The translations under genes were made by a program, and so were the position numbers. From NCBI RefSeq assembly GCF_000006565.2, contig NC_031477.1:5170183-5234182 (forward strand): 64,000 nucleotides of DNA. The letters run 5' to 3'. The first letter of the stretch is position 1, and every line of letters begins with the position of its first letter. Positions 12,793-26,700 of this stretch are shown piece by piece. The DNA is from Toxoplasma gondii ME49 (Eukaryota > Apicomplexa > Conoidasida > Eucoccidiorida > Sarcocystidae). The notes under the pieces were generated by a model. The model did not search any database. It was not told where the DNA came from and saw only the letters and a program-made list of their open reading frames with translations.

Positions 12793-15568
12793 CGCAGTTC
12801 GCAGGCTGAAGAAGAGAAACGGGGAAGAGAGAGAAATTGCGGAGGGAAAAGTGGTGGAAAAGCACAGTCGCCGCAGCAGTGACCCGATCGTCCACGGAAA
12901 CGCGGCCCGGGCGCGGTGACCTCTGGACAACCGGCAAGCGAACGGCCACGGATGCCGAGAGAAACAGAAGAGGCGCCGCGCGAAAAACCTGAACAAGGAG
13001 AAAAACAAGAGGATCCGGGAGCGGCGAAGGAGGCTCAGCGACAGCAAAACATAGCAAAAGTCCAAGCCCACGAGGGGAGCATCCGCGACGGCGAACAGGA
13101 GACGAGACAGGCCGGTGCCCGCGCGCGCGGAGACGAGACGGTGAAAATGTGGGTAGAGGCGAACGCTCAACAACTGAGAAAACAAGGGAACTGCAACTCG
13201 GACGACGTGGAAGACCGAAATCAGAAAGAAGAGTAAACGGGCACGAAAACCCCGGACATACACGAGGCAGACGAAGGGAAGCTCTCACTCACGGGGGAGC
13301 GTACTACACACTCAGCTACCCACAAACATGAGAGGAGACTCGCACTCCGACGGAAAGGAATAGAACTCTAGACGCGCTTTGTCCGCAATGAAGGGCACTT
13401 CTGTAGAGGGAAACAGACAGCAGACGGAGTCGGAAACAAGAAACGAAGGAGAGACTGAAAACAGACTGCGAAAAAGAAGCACTCGAACAGAACAGCATTT
13501 TTACCGCGAGGAACTCGCGCAAAGCTCTCACCTTCAGAAGGTTTTCGACGATGGAGGGCTTTTGGAAACGGTGTGCTGTGACCAGCTCTGTTGAGACCGT
13601 GGCACAAACAGCCGAGAACTACAGACCACCCAGAATTCCCTGCCGCGTTTCTGTTGGCTGGTCATTGCTCCACGAAACGCAGTCCAGAAAACCGGAAGGT
13701 GTGGCTTTTATTTACGCTGTTGTTTAGCGGCAAAATGACTTGTTGAGCAAGACTCCGACGGCTTGCTGGATTACGCTACTTGCAGAACTTACACGAAATT
13801 CCCAGATTGGTCATGAAGATTGCTTGCGGGGATTAGATTTTCGCGAAACAAAAGAAACGCTAAAACCCCGTGTCCGACTTTGGCTTGTGCGCTGTTTTAG
13901 AGGGCTAAACAGCGACGGGGAGAAACGCAGAGAATGCTTCTCGTTGCGCAACCCTTCTCAGCGGCCTGGAGCTGTCAGAAGAAATGCAGAGAAGCTGGGC
14001 CACCCGAGGAAATGAAAAACACGGAACATTCAGAGAGCTCAAGAAAGCCAGTTTCGGGGAACAACTGTTATTTCGAATGGAGAAGCAAGAGAAACACATC
14101 AATCGAGTGTTCCGCACACTGCGTACTGTTTTCATGAGCGCACTCGCTTCCCAGTTTCTAGTTCTTCCACTATTCGAGACTAGGGGAGAATGCGGTGTTC
14201 CTTGTAAAACGGGGTTATCCTCAAGGATTTCAACAAGAGAATTGATAGACACCTTTCAGCTGTCTGCCTGAACTGCGTACCATGTTTCAAGCAAACAAGT
14301 ATCCCTTGTGAACTGGGGGTAAATCGGAACCTCAGCCCGATGTAATGAGCAGCTGCTTTTCGGCTTTTCTTCTGCTAAAGTGTCCAGGTCGCTCTTATCG
14401 TTTTTCGCCGGAGTTAGGGAAATGATGAACTGCCAAACTGTGTGGGGGAATAAGCGGTGTCATAGGCAGTGCACACGCATTGAGAATAGCGCAGCATTGC
14501 CTTGTTGCAAGCAGCGAAGTAGAAACCTGGTGGGGATTCCCATGTACCAAGACAATGAGAAGCAGCCTCTTGAGCGCACCCAGTCAAAATGCAGCTCGTT
14601 TCTTCTCGTCGAGAGGAGCATTTGAAGATTAGCTCGAGCATTTCTGCGGCAACGAGTCCACCCCCGTGAACTTCTGGAGGTGAATCCCCAAGCCTCCGCT
14701 TCGACGCTGGTGTCGCTCGTTTATTGTAAAAGGAGAACGCCTCCCGTCGCTGGGTGTATGCCGCTGCCTTCCTACTCCAAAATCTGCATGGAATATAGGG
14801 AGGAGGTGGCGGATCTGGCGGTTACATCCTACTCCTTAAGCTGTGTCAGAAGCCTTTCTCTTCGGTTAACCCGCGATTCTCACGTGCTGCGAATCTGGTG
14901 ACCCCGCCACATGCTGCCGGCTCTGTACATGCCCGCCTACACATTCGCATTGACTTTACATACATACAAACATACATACACACGCATACGTACGTACACA
15001 AATACTATACATAAATACGTTTATATATAAGTAACTGTCTACGCTACTTTATTGACGGCCGCAGCTGATGTCAACGAGATGATAGATGCAAATACGGACT
15101 CTGAAGGTGCTGACACGCCAGGGTTGGTCGCCGTTCATATTTTTTCGCACGCAAAACATATCGGGTTTCTAGTTCCACCCCTTGGCTGTTCCACACGTTC
15201 GCACTTGCATGCATGGTCGCTCCGGTCTTGCGCCGCGGTAGATCCGCTTCCTCGTTAGAAAAAGCAGCTTTGTGTTTTCCGTGAGGAACGTCTGCGATGG
15301 ATATCCGCGACAAGGAAAATCACTAAATCAGCGTTGTGCCGAGAAAAAAGGAGAAATGACAGTTTTCTTCTCGAGGCTCGCGCAGGCAGCCACAAACCAA
15401 GTCTCTTGGCGTCGCGCGCCGTCTGAACACCGATAAAACTACACATGCACATGCGTCCAGATGTATGTACCACATAGCAGCTACGAAAACATTGTTGTCG
15501 AGCTTCGAACTGCATTCTCACGAATAAATATAGATCACCGATATTTGCTACAAAGTCGTTGATAAAAA
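12793..15568. other. Spacer: ribokinase leader and importin 3' region
   Basis: Upstream part of the minus-strand ribokinase gene (a probable 5' UTR intron abuts 12806) and the region just past the importin stop. 12793-13600 is purine-rich on the plus strand, which looks like pyrimidine-rich leader or intron on the coding strand. Candidate ORFs here are short and unconvincing. I see no RNA gene. Confidence 0.6.
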
Positions 15569-18500
15569 CTAGCGAATAAGTTCGAGCGCCTTTTGCACGC
15601 GCGCTTTCTTCCACATGGCAACAAGTTTCTTGTCCTCGTCTTTGGAGCTTTCTGCATCTTTCGTTTTTTCCGCAAGCAGCGCGAGAAGCACCCGCCGGCA
15701 CTCTTCCTTTGCTGCGGCCGCCTGAAGGAGAATGTGATTCTCAGCCACCATGTTCACCAGCAAGTCGATAGACGCGTCGATCTCTTGTGCATCGTCCTTC
15801 AGCGGGAACCTGGAAAAAACCACACACGCGGGCACCCGTAAACACCTCAAAGAAACCAACGCAGAAACATGTATGTGGCATGCACGCAGAATGCAGAAAG
15901 TATATATATATATATATATATATATAGGTACATATTGGTACACGGGCGTTGCCCATTTTCCTTCGAAACCTAGAGGCGTGGTGTTGGTAGCTTTTTTCTC
16001 GCTGTGGCTGGTCACCGTGGAGCTCCTTCTCGTGTAACCAAAAACATCTGTCTTACTCCTCCAGGATAATACGCATGCAATCCAGCACTGTATGCATTCA
16101 AATGCACGCCCGCAGGGACCCACATGAACTTGCACGTCCCCACCACCTCCACAACAATCTACACCTTTTCACTGTCTCTCTCTCTCTATATATATATATA
16201 TATGTATATATTAATGAAGCTTTGTTTTTGAGAGATTTACCATCGCTTGAGGAGTTCTGTGAAGATCGTTGCACTTTGTTCTCCAACTTCGCGAGTGTAG
16301 AGAAGAGCAATTTTCAACAGAGCGCATGCAGCGCAGTCCGCGGCAGATCGGCAGTCGTCTGTCTGAAGCACAGGGGACTGGAGAGCGCGGGTGAGCGCCT
16401 CGATAGCTCCTTCGCGACGGGCGAGAAAAGCCTCTCGACTGTGCATGGCGACGGCGCCTGCCGTGGTGCAGAGAGAACAAAAGACAGTTCCGTGTTTCTC
16501 TTAACAATCACCTTGCAACTTCGAGGCAAAACTCTACGCCGTCGACACACCGTAGACCCCCGCAAGCAACTCTCCGTAAACTCTAGACCTCGCGAGGAAA
16601 GCAGTTTTGACGCACGGCGCGTCTCGAACTTCCTTTTTCGTCCTCGCTTTTCGGCGAATTTCTCCGTTTCTTCTGCTCTGAGGAGCTCACCAATGCCGTA
16701 GGCCGCCGCGCTAACGGCGTAAACGTCGTCTTCGACGAGAGCCGCAGAGGGTGGACAGACAGTGAGAAGAGCAGCTGGAAGAATAACCTCCGCATACATC
16801 TTTCCTGCCTCTGCGCCCCCGAATGTGATGGCATCTGCGAAGATGCAGAGCGCTGAAACCTGCAAAGAAAACGAAAAGCACGTTCCTCAAGTCATTGAAC
16901 AGATGCTGCTTCTCTTCGTAGCTTGCCTTCGGTTTACCTCCCCAAGAACGCAGAAGAAACGGCAGAAGAAAGGCACATACGCAGACTCCTGTTCGCAGAA
17001 ACAACGGGCATGCAGAAGCCGAACGGTGGCGGGAAGCCCTGCTCTTCTATGAGCTGTCAGGAGACGCGGAGTCGCCAACGCAGACCGCCAAGAATACAGA
17101 AAGCAGAAGCAGGAAAAATCCATTGCAAGATAGAGGACACACATACACGTCGGGCGCTAAGAGGACCAAGGCACACGCGGAAGAGGGGCGGCAGAGCGGA
17201 CGATGAGACGACAAAGGACCTAAAGCGTTCAAATCCTCGAAACGGAAAAAACGTTCCCTTACCTTGCCTCCAGGGTTCGCCTGTTCGTGGGCGAGCAAGG
17301 CGCCGAAAGGCATCTTCAAGTGCGCGTCGAAGGAGGCCAGACATTCGCCTCCGTACAGCTGAAAAAAGCAGAAATTTACGAGGTCACCCGCAGAGAGGCA
17401 CTGGCGAAGCGGACGAAAGCAAAACTCCAAAGAAAAGAAACGGCGGCACAAGAGAACTACAGAAGAGCGACCGACCAACTGCTTCAGCTGAAAAATCCGG
17501 TCGGGAAACGGGAAGGACAACACCCAGGACACCCTATACAGACATCCACAGACACAGGTTCACGGCTTTGAGAAGGTCTCGGCATGCACAAAAAAGTACA
17601 ATGATGTATAAGTATATATACATATACGCATAAATATAAATGTATGCAGGTGTAAACAATCTTTCTGTGTTTCCCATTAGGACCCGCCTTTCTCTGCGTC
17701 TCTCCGGTTTGACTTTTCTTGCCTTCTCTCACCTTGAAAAGGGCACCGGTAGCTTGCATGACGGCGTCGTAGGCCTCTGCTGCAACCTCCGTCGCTTCTT
17801 CTTCATCTTCGTCGACATTCTGGAGACACAAAGAGACACAGTCGCAGGACGCACGAAACTTCTGCGCGGTCTCAACATATACACACACTTGTACACACTT
17901 GTACACGTACAAGCATACAGATGCGTATGTGAGATTTATTTGTACGAACAGAGATGAAGGCGTCTGCCTGTGCGTCCCGGGGAAGCGCTGCTTGAGCACG
18001 CGCGCCCGCGCCGGCATTTCTGACGTCGCGTCGCCGTCTTACCTCCCATTCATCGTCTTCGCCTTCTTTCGACGCGAGACGCTCGAATTCTTCCGTCAAG
18101 ATTCTGAGCAGAAAGGAACCAGAGCGACGCAGCTTCTCCGCCCTCGTTCTCTTTCCGCTGCTGTCATTCTCGAAGAACATTCACCCCTCCCCGAGCCAGC
18201 GCCGTGTTTCTCCAATTAGGTCTGTCCTCTCTTTGACACCACTCTGCTTTCTTCCACTCTTCCCCCGTCGCCCTCTCCTCTCTTTTCTGTCTTCCACTTT
18301 TCTTGTCTTTCTCCCATACACTCCTTCTGTTCTGCTCTTCTTCTACACTTCTTCTCTTCCTCTTCTGCATTTCTTCTCTTCGTTTTCCATCTGGACGACT
18401 TCGTCTTTGCATCAAGTCTCACGGAATGAGGAAGCGGCCCATCGCCTCGAAGATTTGAGAGAGGAAGGCTTTTCGCTCCTCCAGAGAAAAGGCCGCCTCT

Positions 18501-20676
18501 GCAGCCGTTGCGCCCTCGCCGCCTGCGTCTTGTCTCTCGCCCAGGGCTGAGAGGCCCTTTAGCGCTTCCTTCCTCTCTTTCTCCAGAGAAAGATTCTGCA
18601 GAAGCTGAGTCGCAGCAGGAAGAACAAAGTCGCTCACGTGCCGCGCGCTGTTCTCCTTCACCGCCTCCACCAGCAGCGCCAGGCTCTCTCGAGACAGCCG
18701 CACAAACTGTCCAAAATCCGACGCAGACAGGCAATTCACAATTGCAGGAAGCGCCTAGAAAACAACAACACACAGTCACATCCATCCATATATATATATA
18801 TATATATACACGTATATCTGCACAAGCATATATTTGTATTATTGCCTATACGCGAGGAACCTGCATATTCGCCTATGCGTGTAAATATATATGTATATAT
18901 GTACATTTGTGTACTTGTCTATATACCTATAGGTGTACTCATCGGTACATACACACTTATATATATATATATATATATAGGTGCAAGCAGGTATTTGCGT
19001 GCATGCCCGTGGGATGCGACACGGGTGTGTTTCGGAAGACAGAAGCATGGAATTTCTGTAAGCTACAAGCAAAGACAGCAGTTGCACAAGGAAAAGCATG
19101 TTTGAGTGCTCGACAGAAGAAAATCAGCAGCCTCCCCATCTCTCGTCGGCAACAGAAGCCGCATGCCTTGCGGAGGACAGGATCCGCCCCATACGGCGAA
19201 GACCAGCACTGATTATTTGGAAGACAGGGCCTTCTGTTCGCCGCATGCCAAAGACATCAAACCATCAGGCGAAACGTGACAAGCGCCTCCGATTCTTTAC
19301 CACTTTTCCATGCATGAGACATTCACAGAAAAAGTATCTCTGTGTCTTCAGAAGCCTGGAGGAGACAGGCGACGGAAACAGCGTCGTCACCATGTCAATC
19401 GAACACGTGCGTCTATACACTCGAGAACCGGGCTGGCGCATGCAGAGCCGCAAAAAGATGCTGACGACGCATGCCGGAGATGCATCACTTCGATGCACAT
19501 TGAACAGCCTTATTCTTGCTAGAACAGCGGCTCTCAGAAGAAAACGCGTGGTTTCGTCTTACACCTAGAGCCTCTTTTCGGATGAGCGCGAACCGGCCGC
19601 GGCTCTCAGCAGTGACAGCAGCAGCCCATTCGACGGCGGTGTCAGGGGGCATCTGTCCACCCACGCTGGTCGCCAGGGACGCCAGCAGTCGCAGAGCAGC
19701 GCATTTTTCTTCCACTGCTGCCTGAGAGAAGATTCGAATCATACACCGAGTGTCCACGACGCATGCGTTGAACGAACGCGGGATGAAAGAATAACACAGG
19801 GAAAGATGCGCGGGCTGGTGTCTCTCAGTCTCTCAGTGGAGAAGGATTTCTGGAAAAACCGGAGACAAGAGACGCCGGAGAGGTTGAACGCGCAGCAAGA
19901 GTGCAGAACCCACCTGCCTCTTTTCGCGCACTGGCTTCAGGGGGGAGAAAACAACTCCGAGTCTTCGTAAACAGAAAGAGACAAATGAAGAGAGACAGAC
20001 AGAAGGTCGACACAAGCGCAAAGCAAGGCACTACGTCGGATTTCCCCGTAATGTCGATTCAGCTAGAGGACGCGCCACAGAGTTGTGGGCTGCTTCATGG
20101 GAGAGCCACACTCCACTTGCAGGAGAAAAAACGAAATCTGGAAAGCTTTTGCTCGGAGATTCGAGCAGTTCGGAACAGCGACTGCACCACGGAGTTCCAT
20201 CAGCAACAGACGGATCCTCGAAGAGAAAGCAAACCTTCGCTGCGCCGTGTTCCTCCTGTCTTCTCCGAACTAATGAAGCATTGCTGCATGGTTCTCCTGA
20301 TGCACTTAAACTATGAAAACGTTTGCCTCTCGCCCCGTCCTCACCGTGTTGATGGAAATAACTGTCTGCCTGCCGCTTTTGTCCGTGATGTTCACTTTCG
20401 AAATGCGCCCTTCCTCGCTGACGCTGGCACCCGCTTCCTCGTTCCCGGTCGCGATGGCCTCCGCAAAGTCGCACTACACAAGCACAGAACCACTTGAAAC
20501 GGTAGGCATCCATGCATTCACACACTTACACCTGCGAACTCCTATATCCACCTGTCCAGGCACCTCCACCTGATACTCACACATACGTCTCTGCACCGAA
20601 AAAAGACTTGTACTGGCAGCATATCCACCACTATCTGCATATGTCTCTACATGCGTGATTCCATGCATATTCCCAT

Positions 20677-20715
<39 letters not shown>

Positions 20716-23700
20716 CTTGTGCGGGTCCACGTTTATATTTTTTCAAGCGTCTTACGTCGACATGTTGACGAACTCTGGCGAGGACGATGGGAGAAACTGC
20801 GGGCAAGAAGGGCAGAGCCGCAGGACCCATGACCTTCGCGACGATTCCCACAGCCTCCATCGCTGTGGCTTGCAACGACGCATCTGCAGTGCCTTCTGAG
20901 CAGACGTTTTGAATTTCAACGAGACGCTCGAGGAGCCATGGGGCATCCTAGAAGGCGAGGAAAAAGAAACAAGAGGCACAAACACAGAAGGCATAGAGAA
21001 CAGGTACATCGGCGAACAGCCACCCCCAGAGACACCCCGGCTCACACCGAGGAGCGCCTGACACCCAGCACACTCGAGACGGGTGGAAACCGTAAAGGAC
21101 TGCTGTTCTCTATGGAGCTTAGACTCCAGGAAAAGAGGCCTCTTCCGCTGCTTTTGCGGGGAAGACTCGCGGGGTGCACACTGGAAAAAACGACTTGCGG
21201 ATCGCCGATGCAGAGTGCTACGAAGAAACAACAAATTCTTCGAAATACAGAGACAGGCAGGCAAGATAAATCAGATGAACCCTGCAGCTAGACTCCCGAT
21301 GACACTGTTGAAAAGAGAACTCCGCCACCTTTCTCTGAGGAGACCTTTGTGAAGAGCACCGCTGCAGCATCTGGTCTCTCACAAAGAAGGGACTCGCGGA
21401 ATCGTCTCTGCTTCGACGAATTTGAGAGAGAAGGAATCCGCTAAAATGCACAGACACAAGACGACCGCGACCTAACATCGTTTCGCTGTCTCCGCGAAAG
21501 AGACAGGCTCCAGACCCCACAGGCTTCTGCGTCGCTGCCCTGGGCGAAGAGAGACAGCCGATGCCGAAAGCCGATGCCGAATCGTCCCCGATCCAAAGAA
21601 ACTATTCAAAATCGTAAATGAGGGACTTTTCCACGCAACATTTGTACGGCGTTTTGCTTCTTGAATCAAGCGCTAGAACTATAAAATCCCGGTTTTTACT
21701 ACGAATAAAATTATAGAGAGTTTACATCTTGAAACGTAAAAATGCGGGGCATGCAGGAGCGAACTACGGCGTTTCGATGTTTTAAACCCTCCAGTGCTCC
21801 GTCTTCGTCTCCGGTCTCTTGTTTTCAAGGTCGACAGAAGTCCCAAAAACGCATGTCGAAGAAGAGGCGAAGATACGCATTATCAGCACCGATCTCGCCC
21901 CATCACAGGAGTTCAAGAATATGAAAATATGCGAGCTCTCGTCCACTTCCGTACCGTTCTGCCTCGCTCCGACCATGTTAGAAAGGAGCAGATGACATGC
22001 GACACACCTCAATTGACTTCTGAAATAAACACTGTCGGACAACCTCTCCGGTAGAAACTACGCGGCAATCGCGAGCCCCCACTTTTTTGTAGCAGCCATT
22101 TCTCGAGCTTCTACGATTGCTGTAGGAGTGTTTGAAAGAGAAACCTCCAGATCTCCTAGGGCGTTCGAAAAGAAGATCTCCAGTTCCTAAGACTGCTCTA
22201 GAGATCTTCCTTCTCCAACTTACGGGCGCGAAGACTTCCATGCCGACGGCAGTGGCGAGGGCGCCCGCGAATTCTACAGCTGTCTCAAGAAGCGAGCAGC
22301 CATGGGGGTGCGTTTTCAGAAAAGAGGGGAAGTCCACGGAGAGCAGACGGCGCACAGCACCCATGAAGAAGGAGAAAAAGCGCTGGAAATGCTGGCCGCT
22401 GACCTACGAAAAAAACACCGACAAAAACACAGAAAGCAGGGGCGGAAACAAAGCAACAGATACAGAGGAAGGACTAACGACAGAGAGAGGAAGGAAAGCA
22501 AAGGGAGACGGGCTTCAGCTGAATTCTTTCGGAAGCGAGAGGAGCCAAGGAAGACAGACAAGGAAGGCCTTTCTTGATAAAATTGGAAAAGTTCACTGAG
22601 TCTAGGGAAACGAGACAGCTACACGTTACGCTAAAAAGGAAATCGAGAAACAGAGGAACCAACATGTTTATCCATATATACATACATGAATCTATATATA
22701 TATTTTATATGTATAGAAGAACATGTATGCATCACCACAACCGGAGAAAGAACGTAGAGGTTGTTGAACATGAAGACGAGGAAAACACCGAGCAGTCACT
22801 CCAGATACAACTGGGACGAACAGCACACGGTTGTAGAAAAATAGATGGAGAAACGATTCGTGCATGTGCGCAACAGACATACTTGAGCGAGGACCGATCC
22901 AACAGCGAGGGCGAGCTCCTGCGTCTGCGCGTCGCTGCTGTCACAAAGAGGCACCACCGCTGCGGATAAAGGGCATGCAAGCGAAAAGAAGTTTGTGAGT
23001 GATGGAGAGACTCGCTGGTGTGGCGAGAGGTGCCAAGATCGGAATGCAAGTGCTCACCCAGCGTTCATATGCATCGACGCACAGTCCTAACAACACCGAG
23101 CTCCACACGTCGATACGCAGTCAACACTATGTCTGTGAATGTATACTTGTCTCCATATTGCATGTACATATACACTTTGCACAGGAACGTATAAAATGTA
23201 CACACCGATGCGGAAGGGCGTTTTAAGGACAAAATATACACACATAAAAATAATATAAATATATATATTTTTTTCATGGATGTCTTTACGTGTATGTGTG
23301 CAGAAGGCTGCGCGTCACATGCGTGCGAGTCCTGCAGTTCTCTCACCGTTTTGAAGAGCAGCTTCGATGTAAGGAGAAAGCTGAGCACAGACACCAGCTA
23401 AAACCAAAATGAAGAATCAGCACGACTCCAGCATGTTCTTCCACCAGAACAGGCACCTGCTTCCTGACGCAAGTCTCCGCGCTTTGCTTCTCGTCTGTCT
23501 TCCTCCTTCCAGTGCTTTGAATTCTCCTGTCTTGCCTTGTGACCCCGCTTCCTTTCTCTTCGCCTTTCTCTCCTTATTTCCAATCTTCTTTTCTGTTTCT
23601 TTTCCGTGTGGAAGGGCGCGCACCTGTGCATACACTTCAGGGTCCATGGCGGGGCCTTCGTCGTCGTCAGCTCCGAAATTCGAGAAAAACTCTGCGACCG

Positions 23701-26700
23701 CTTGTAAGCCCTTTCTTCGGCATCTGTTGTTTGTCTCGTTGTGGAGGCTTTCTAGCAGCTTTTCCAGCAGGTTCTTCTCGCGTTCGGTCACGCTGCCCTC
23801 TCTCTCTTCTTGTTGAAGGAGACAGCAGAGACAGTTCAGCGCCGCCCACCGCAGACGCGCATGCGGGCTCTGCAGTCGCAGGAGACAGACGGCTACGACC
23901 TGCGCAGAGGAACCGCGTACAATAACCGACACACGTCCTCCCATTGGAAACAAGAATCCAATCCGTGAAAAACACCATACAGGCAATTCCCTATTCCACC
24001 TGGAGGTCCCCTCCCTGGTACACACAGCAGAAAACTGCGGTTCCTATGTTTCTCTGCACTCCCGCCTTCTTCCCTTGTCTCCCAATATTTCCGGATTTCG
24101 TCATTCTCAGTTCCTCTCCTCCTTCCTAGCAAAGCGAAAGAGAAGAAAATCAAGCTCAACCGCACGGTGAAGGAGTCTTAGAAAACCGAGACACTTGCAC
24201 CCGTTTCTCCAGCCGGCATTCCACTCCTGGTGCCACGATGCCAGCGAACAGAAGTCTCGAAAACGCATGGACGTCGAATACGTCCACCCTGATACTGGAG
24301 GTCGTTCTCCTTTTATAATTCTCTTTTGAACAACAGGCGAAAAATCCTGGTTCTCATCACTCCTGTTGACCTCCCCCCAAACATCGCCTATCAGAACTCT
24401 TCGAACCCCGCTCCCCCCCTCCCCCCCAAAATCGATAAGGACTATTGGCGAGAGCGCCTTGGTTCGGAGGACCCTGTTGAAACCGCTGCTTCCTGTTCAA
24501 AGAAGACAACACCTAGAGTCCCGACCGTGACGCCTGGTAGGCGACGAAAACGACCAAGTTCTTTGAGATTCACGGGTATGTTCCGCATCTCTCACCTCAT
24601 CGGAATGCGCTATGACACTCAAGCTGCTGTGCTCTTCTTCCAAAAGGGCCGCGAGGAGCGACAGAGCAGCCAGGTGTCGGCGCCAGTCATCAGACGCGAG
24701 GAAAGACGTGCAGATGTGAAGAAGCATCTCCAAGACAGCGTTGTTGTCTGTGAACACATGAAGACCCTTTGCATCCTTTGGTCAGCGTATCCCTGATGCG
24801 CAGGATTCCCTCGACTTTCCGGTGACAAAACACAACCTGCTCAGGCAGAGAACGCTTGGCACAGCGTCACTTCTTCTACACCGCCATCGTCCACGGAAGA
24901 ATCACCTTTGAGTCGCGAACCAGCACTGTAGAATGGAAAGCATCGAACAGGTAGAGACACGAGACTGCCTAGGATAATACTGGAGAGGGCCCCAGTTCAG
25001 AGACGCGCGGATCTCCACAGCCTTTAAGATTGCTGAACGCCTCCACCCCACTGAACGGGTTGCGACAGCTAAAAAAGAAATTGCAGAAAACAGTGTGGCA
25101 GCGTGAAGCAACCGACAAGCAGCAACGAAATCTAGAAGGACTCCACAATCGACGGAGAAGAAAGGCGTGAAGACATGTGTAGGATTTCTCACCGCTTGAA
25201 CGAGGCTTCACCAAACGACAACAGACAAGAACGGATCTGGATCTCAGGACGATGGCAGTACTCATCGTGGCATCTGAGAACTAGCTTTCGCTCGCGGTTA
25301 ACACGAGTGAGGGAACTGTAATCCACTGAGTACACTTTGGACAGACTTGAACAAAGGATAAGACACACAGACGTCGGTTTTTGATACTGTTTTCCGGCTG
25401 CGAGTCGGGTCTTACTCAGTCTCTCGGCGACGCGCGTCGCCAGTGCAAGAGCTTCTTGTGCAAGTCTGTCTTCTTCATCGTCGTCTTCTTCTCTGTCTTT
25501 CGAACTCCAAGTCTCCTCATCGGACGTCACGCGCCCGCAGCAGTCCGCCAGCACCTCCAGCAGAGGCTTGACGATGTTCAGGTTCTGCAGGAGAAAGAAG
25601 AGCGGATCTTTCGCGGATTTCCCCGAGTTCTTCTTCAGACGTGATCTTCCCTCTTCCCTTCGTCTACAGAAAAGAACTGAAGCGAAACACACCTTTGCAC
25701 AGCATCAGTCCTTGGTAAAAGGTGCAAAGACCGGAAACCACAGCCGCCGACAACACAGCCGCTGTCGAGTAACCTTGCTGTCTTAGGACACTTAGAAATA
25801 ATGCTGTGAGCACTGTAGGACAGCATTCGAGTTCAGTTCCGCCACAGCTGCTTAACCTGTGTTTTACGGCTTGACTTGCGCTCGCATGGTGCACAGGGAA
25901 CGCCACAGAGACACTAGTCCCTCACAAAGGCCTCATGCATCGCGCATTCTTCTCAGCAGAAATTCATGCATTTGTACACAGGGCAGAAACCGAAGGGATG
26001 TGCGAACTGGACAGCTGCCTCAATCCACTGCAAGACACCATGACAACAAAACAAAAAACGCTCCGTGCCTCCCGGCCTCAACACTCTTTCAAATCCCCTC
26101 AAACTCTTGAACTGATGACGAACATTAACTTCTACTTGTTGGCTTCCCTGCATATACATGCAGAGATCTATGTACCACATGTACTTACGTCAAACGTGCT
26201 CAAACATATATGGATATATATATATATGCATATAAATACGCACATAGAGATCGGGACATGTGCATCCATGCACATGCGTATGCAGATTGTGTCAGCACCT
26301 ATATATACTCATTTATAGATCGCTTCTCCTGCAGACCAAACACGTATAAAGATAAACGCTCACTGTGTACATATCCGCCTGCACAGAATTCGACTGCGCG
26401 TGTGTCTCATCTCACTTTTCTTGCCCACTTTGGAGCACTGGTGACGGCCGAAACGGCTACGTTGAGAGCGACAGCCTTCACATCGTCGTCAGCACCGGCG
26501 TCTGCGCCGTGACTGCCGACAACGCGCACGACGAGCTCAAGAAGTGCCGCGTGGTGCCCCGCAAAGAACTGCGGGAAAGTTTCGGCAAGTTGCTGAGAAG
26601 AGACGAAGAGAGCAGGCGAGGGCGAGACGAACAGCACAGAGAGCAGGAGAGGCGCGAGGTCACAGAGCGACGCGCGAATCGTCGAAGAAGACGGCAAGCT

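Noticed and set aside
16923..17633. 236-codon plus-strand ORF
   Set aside because: It runs across exon 18 and two introns of the importin gene on the opposite strand and has random charged composition.
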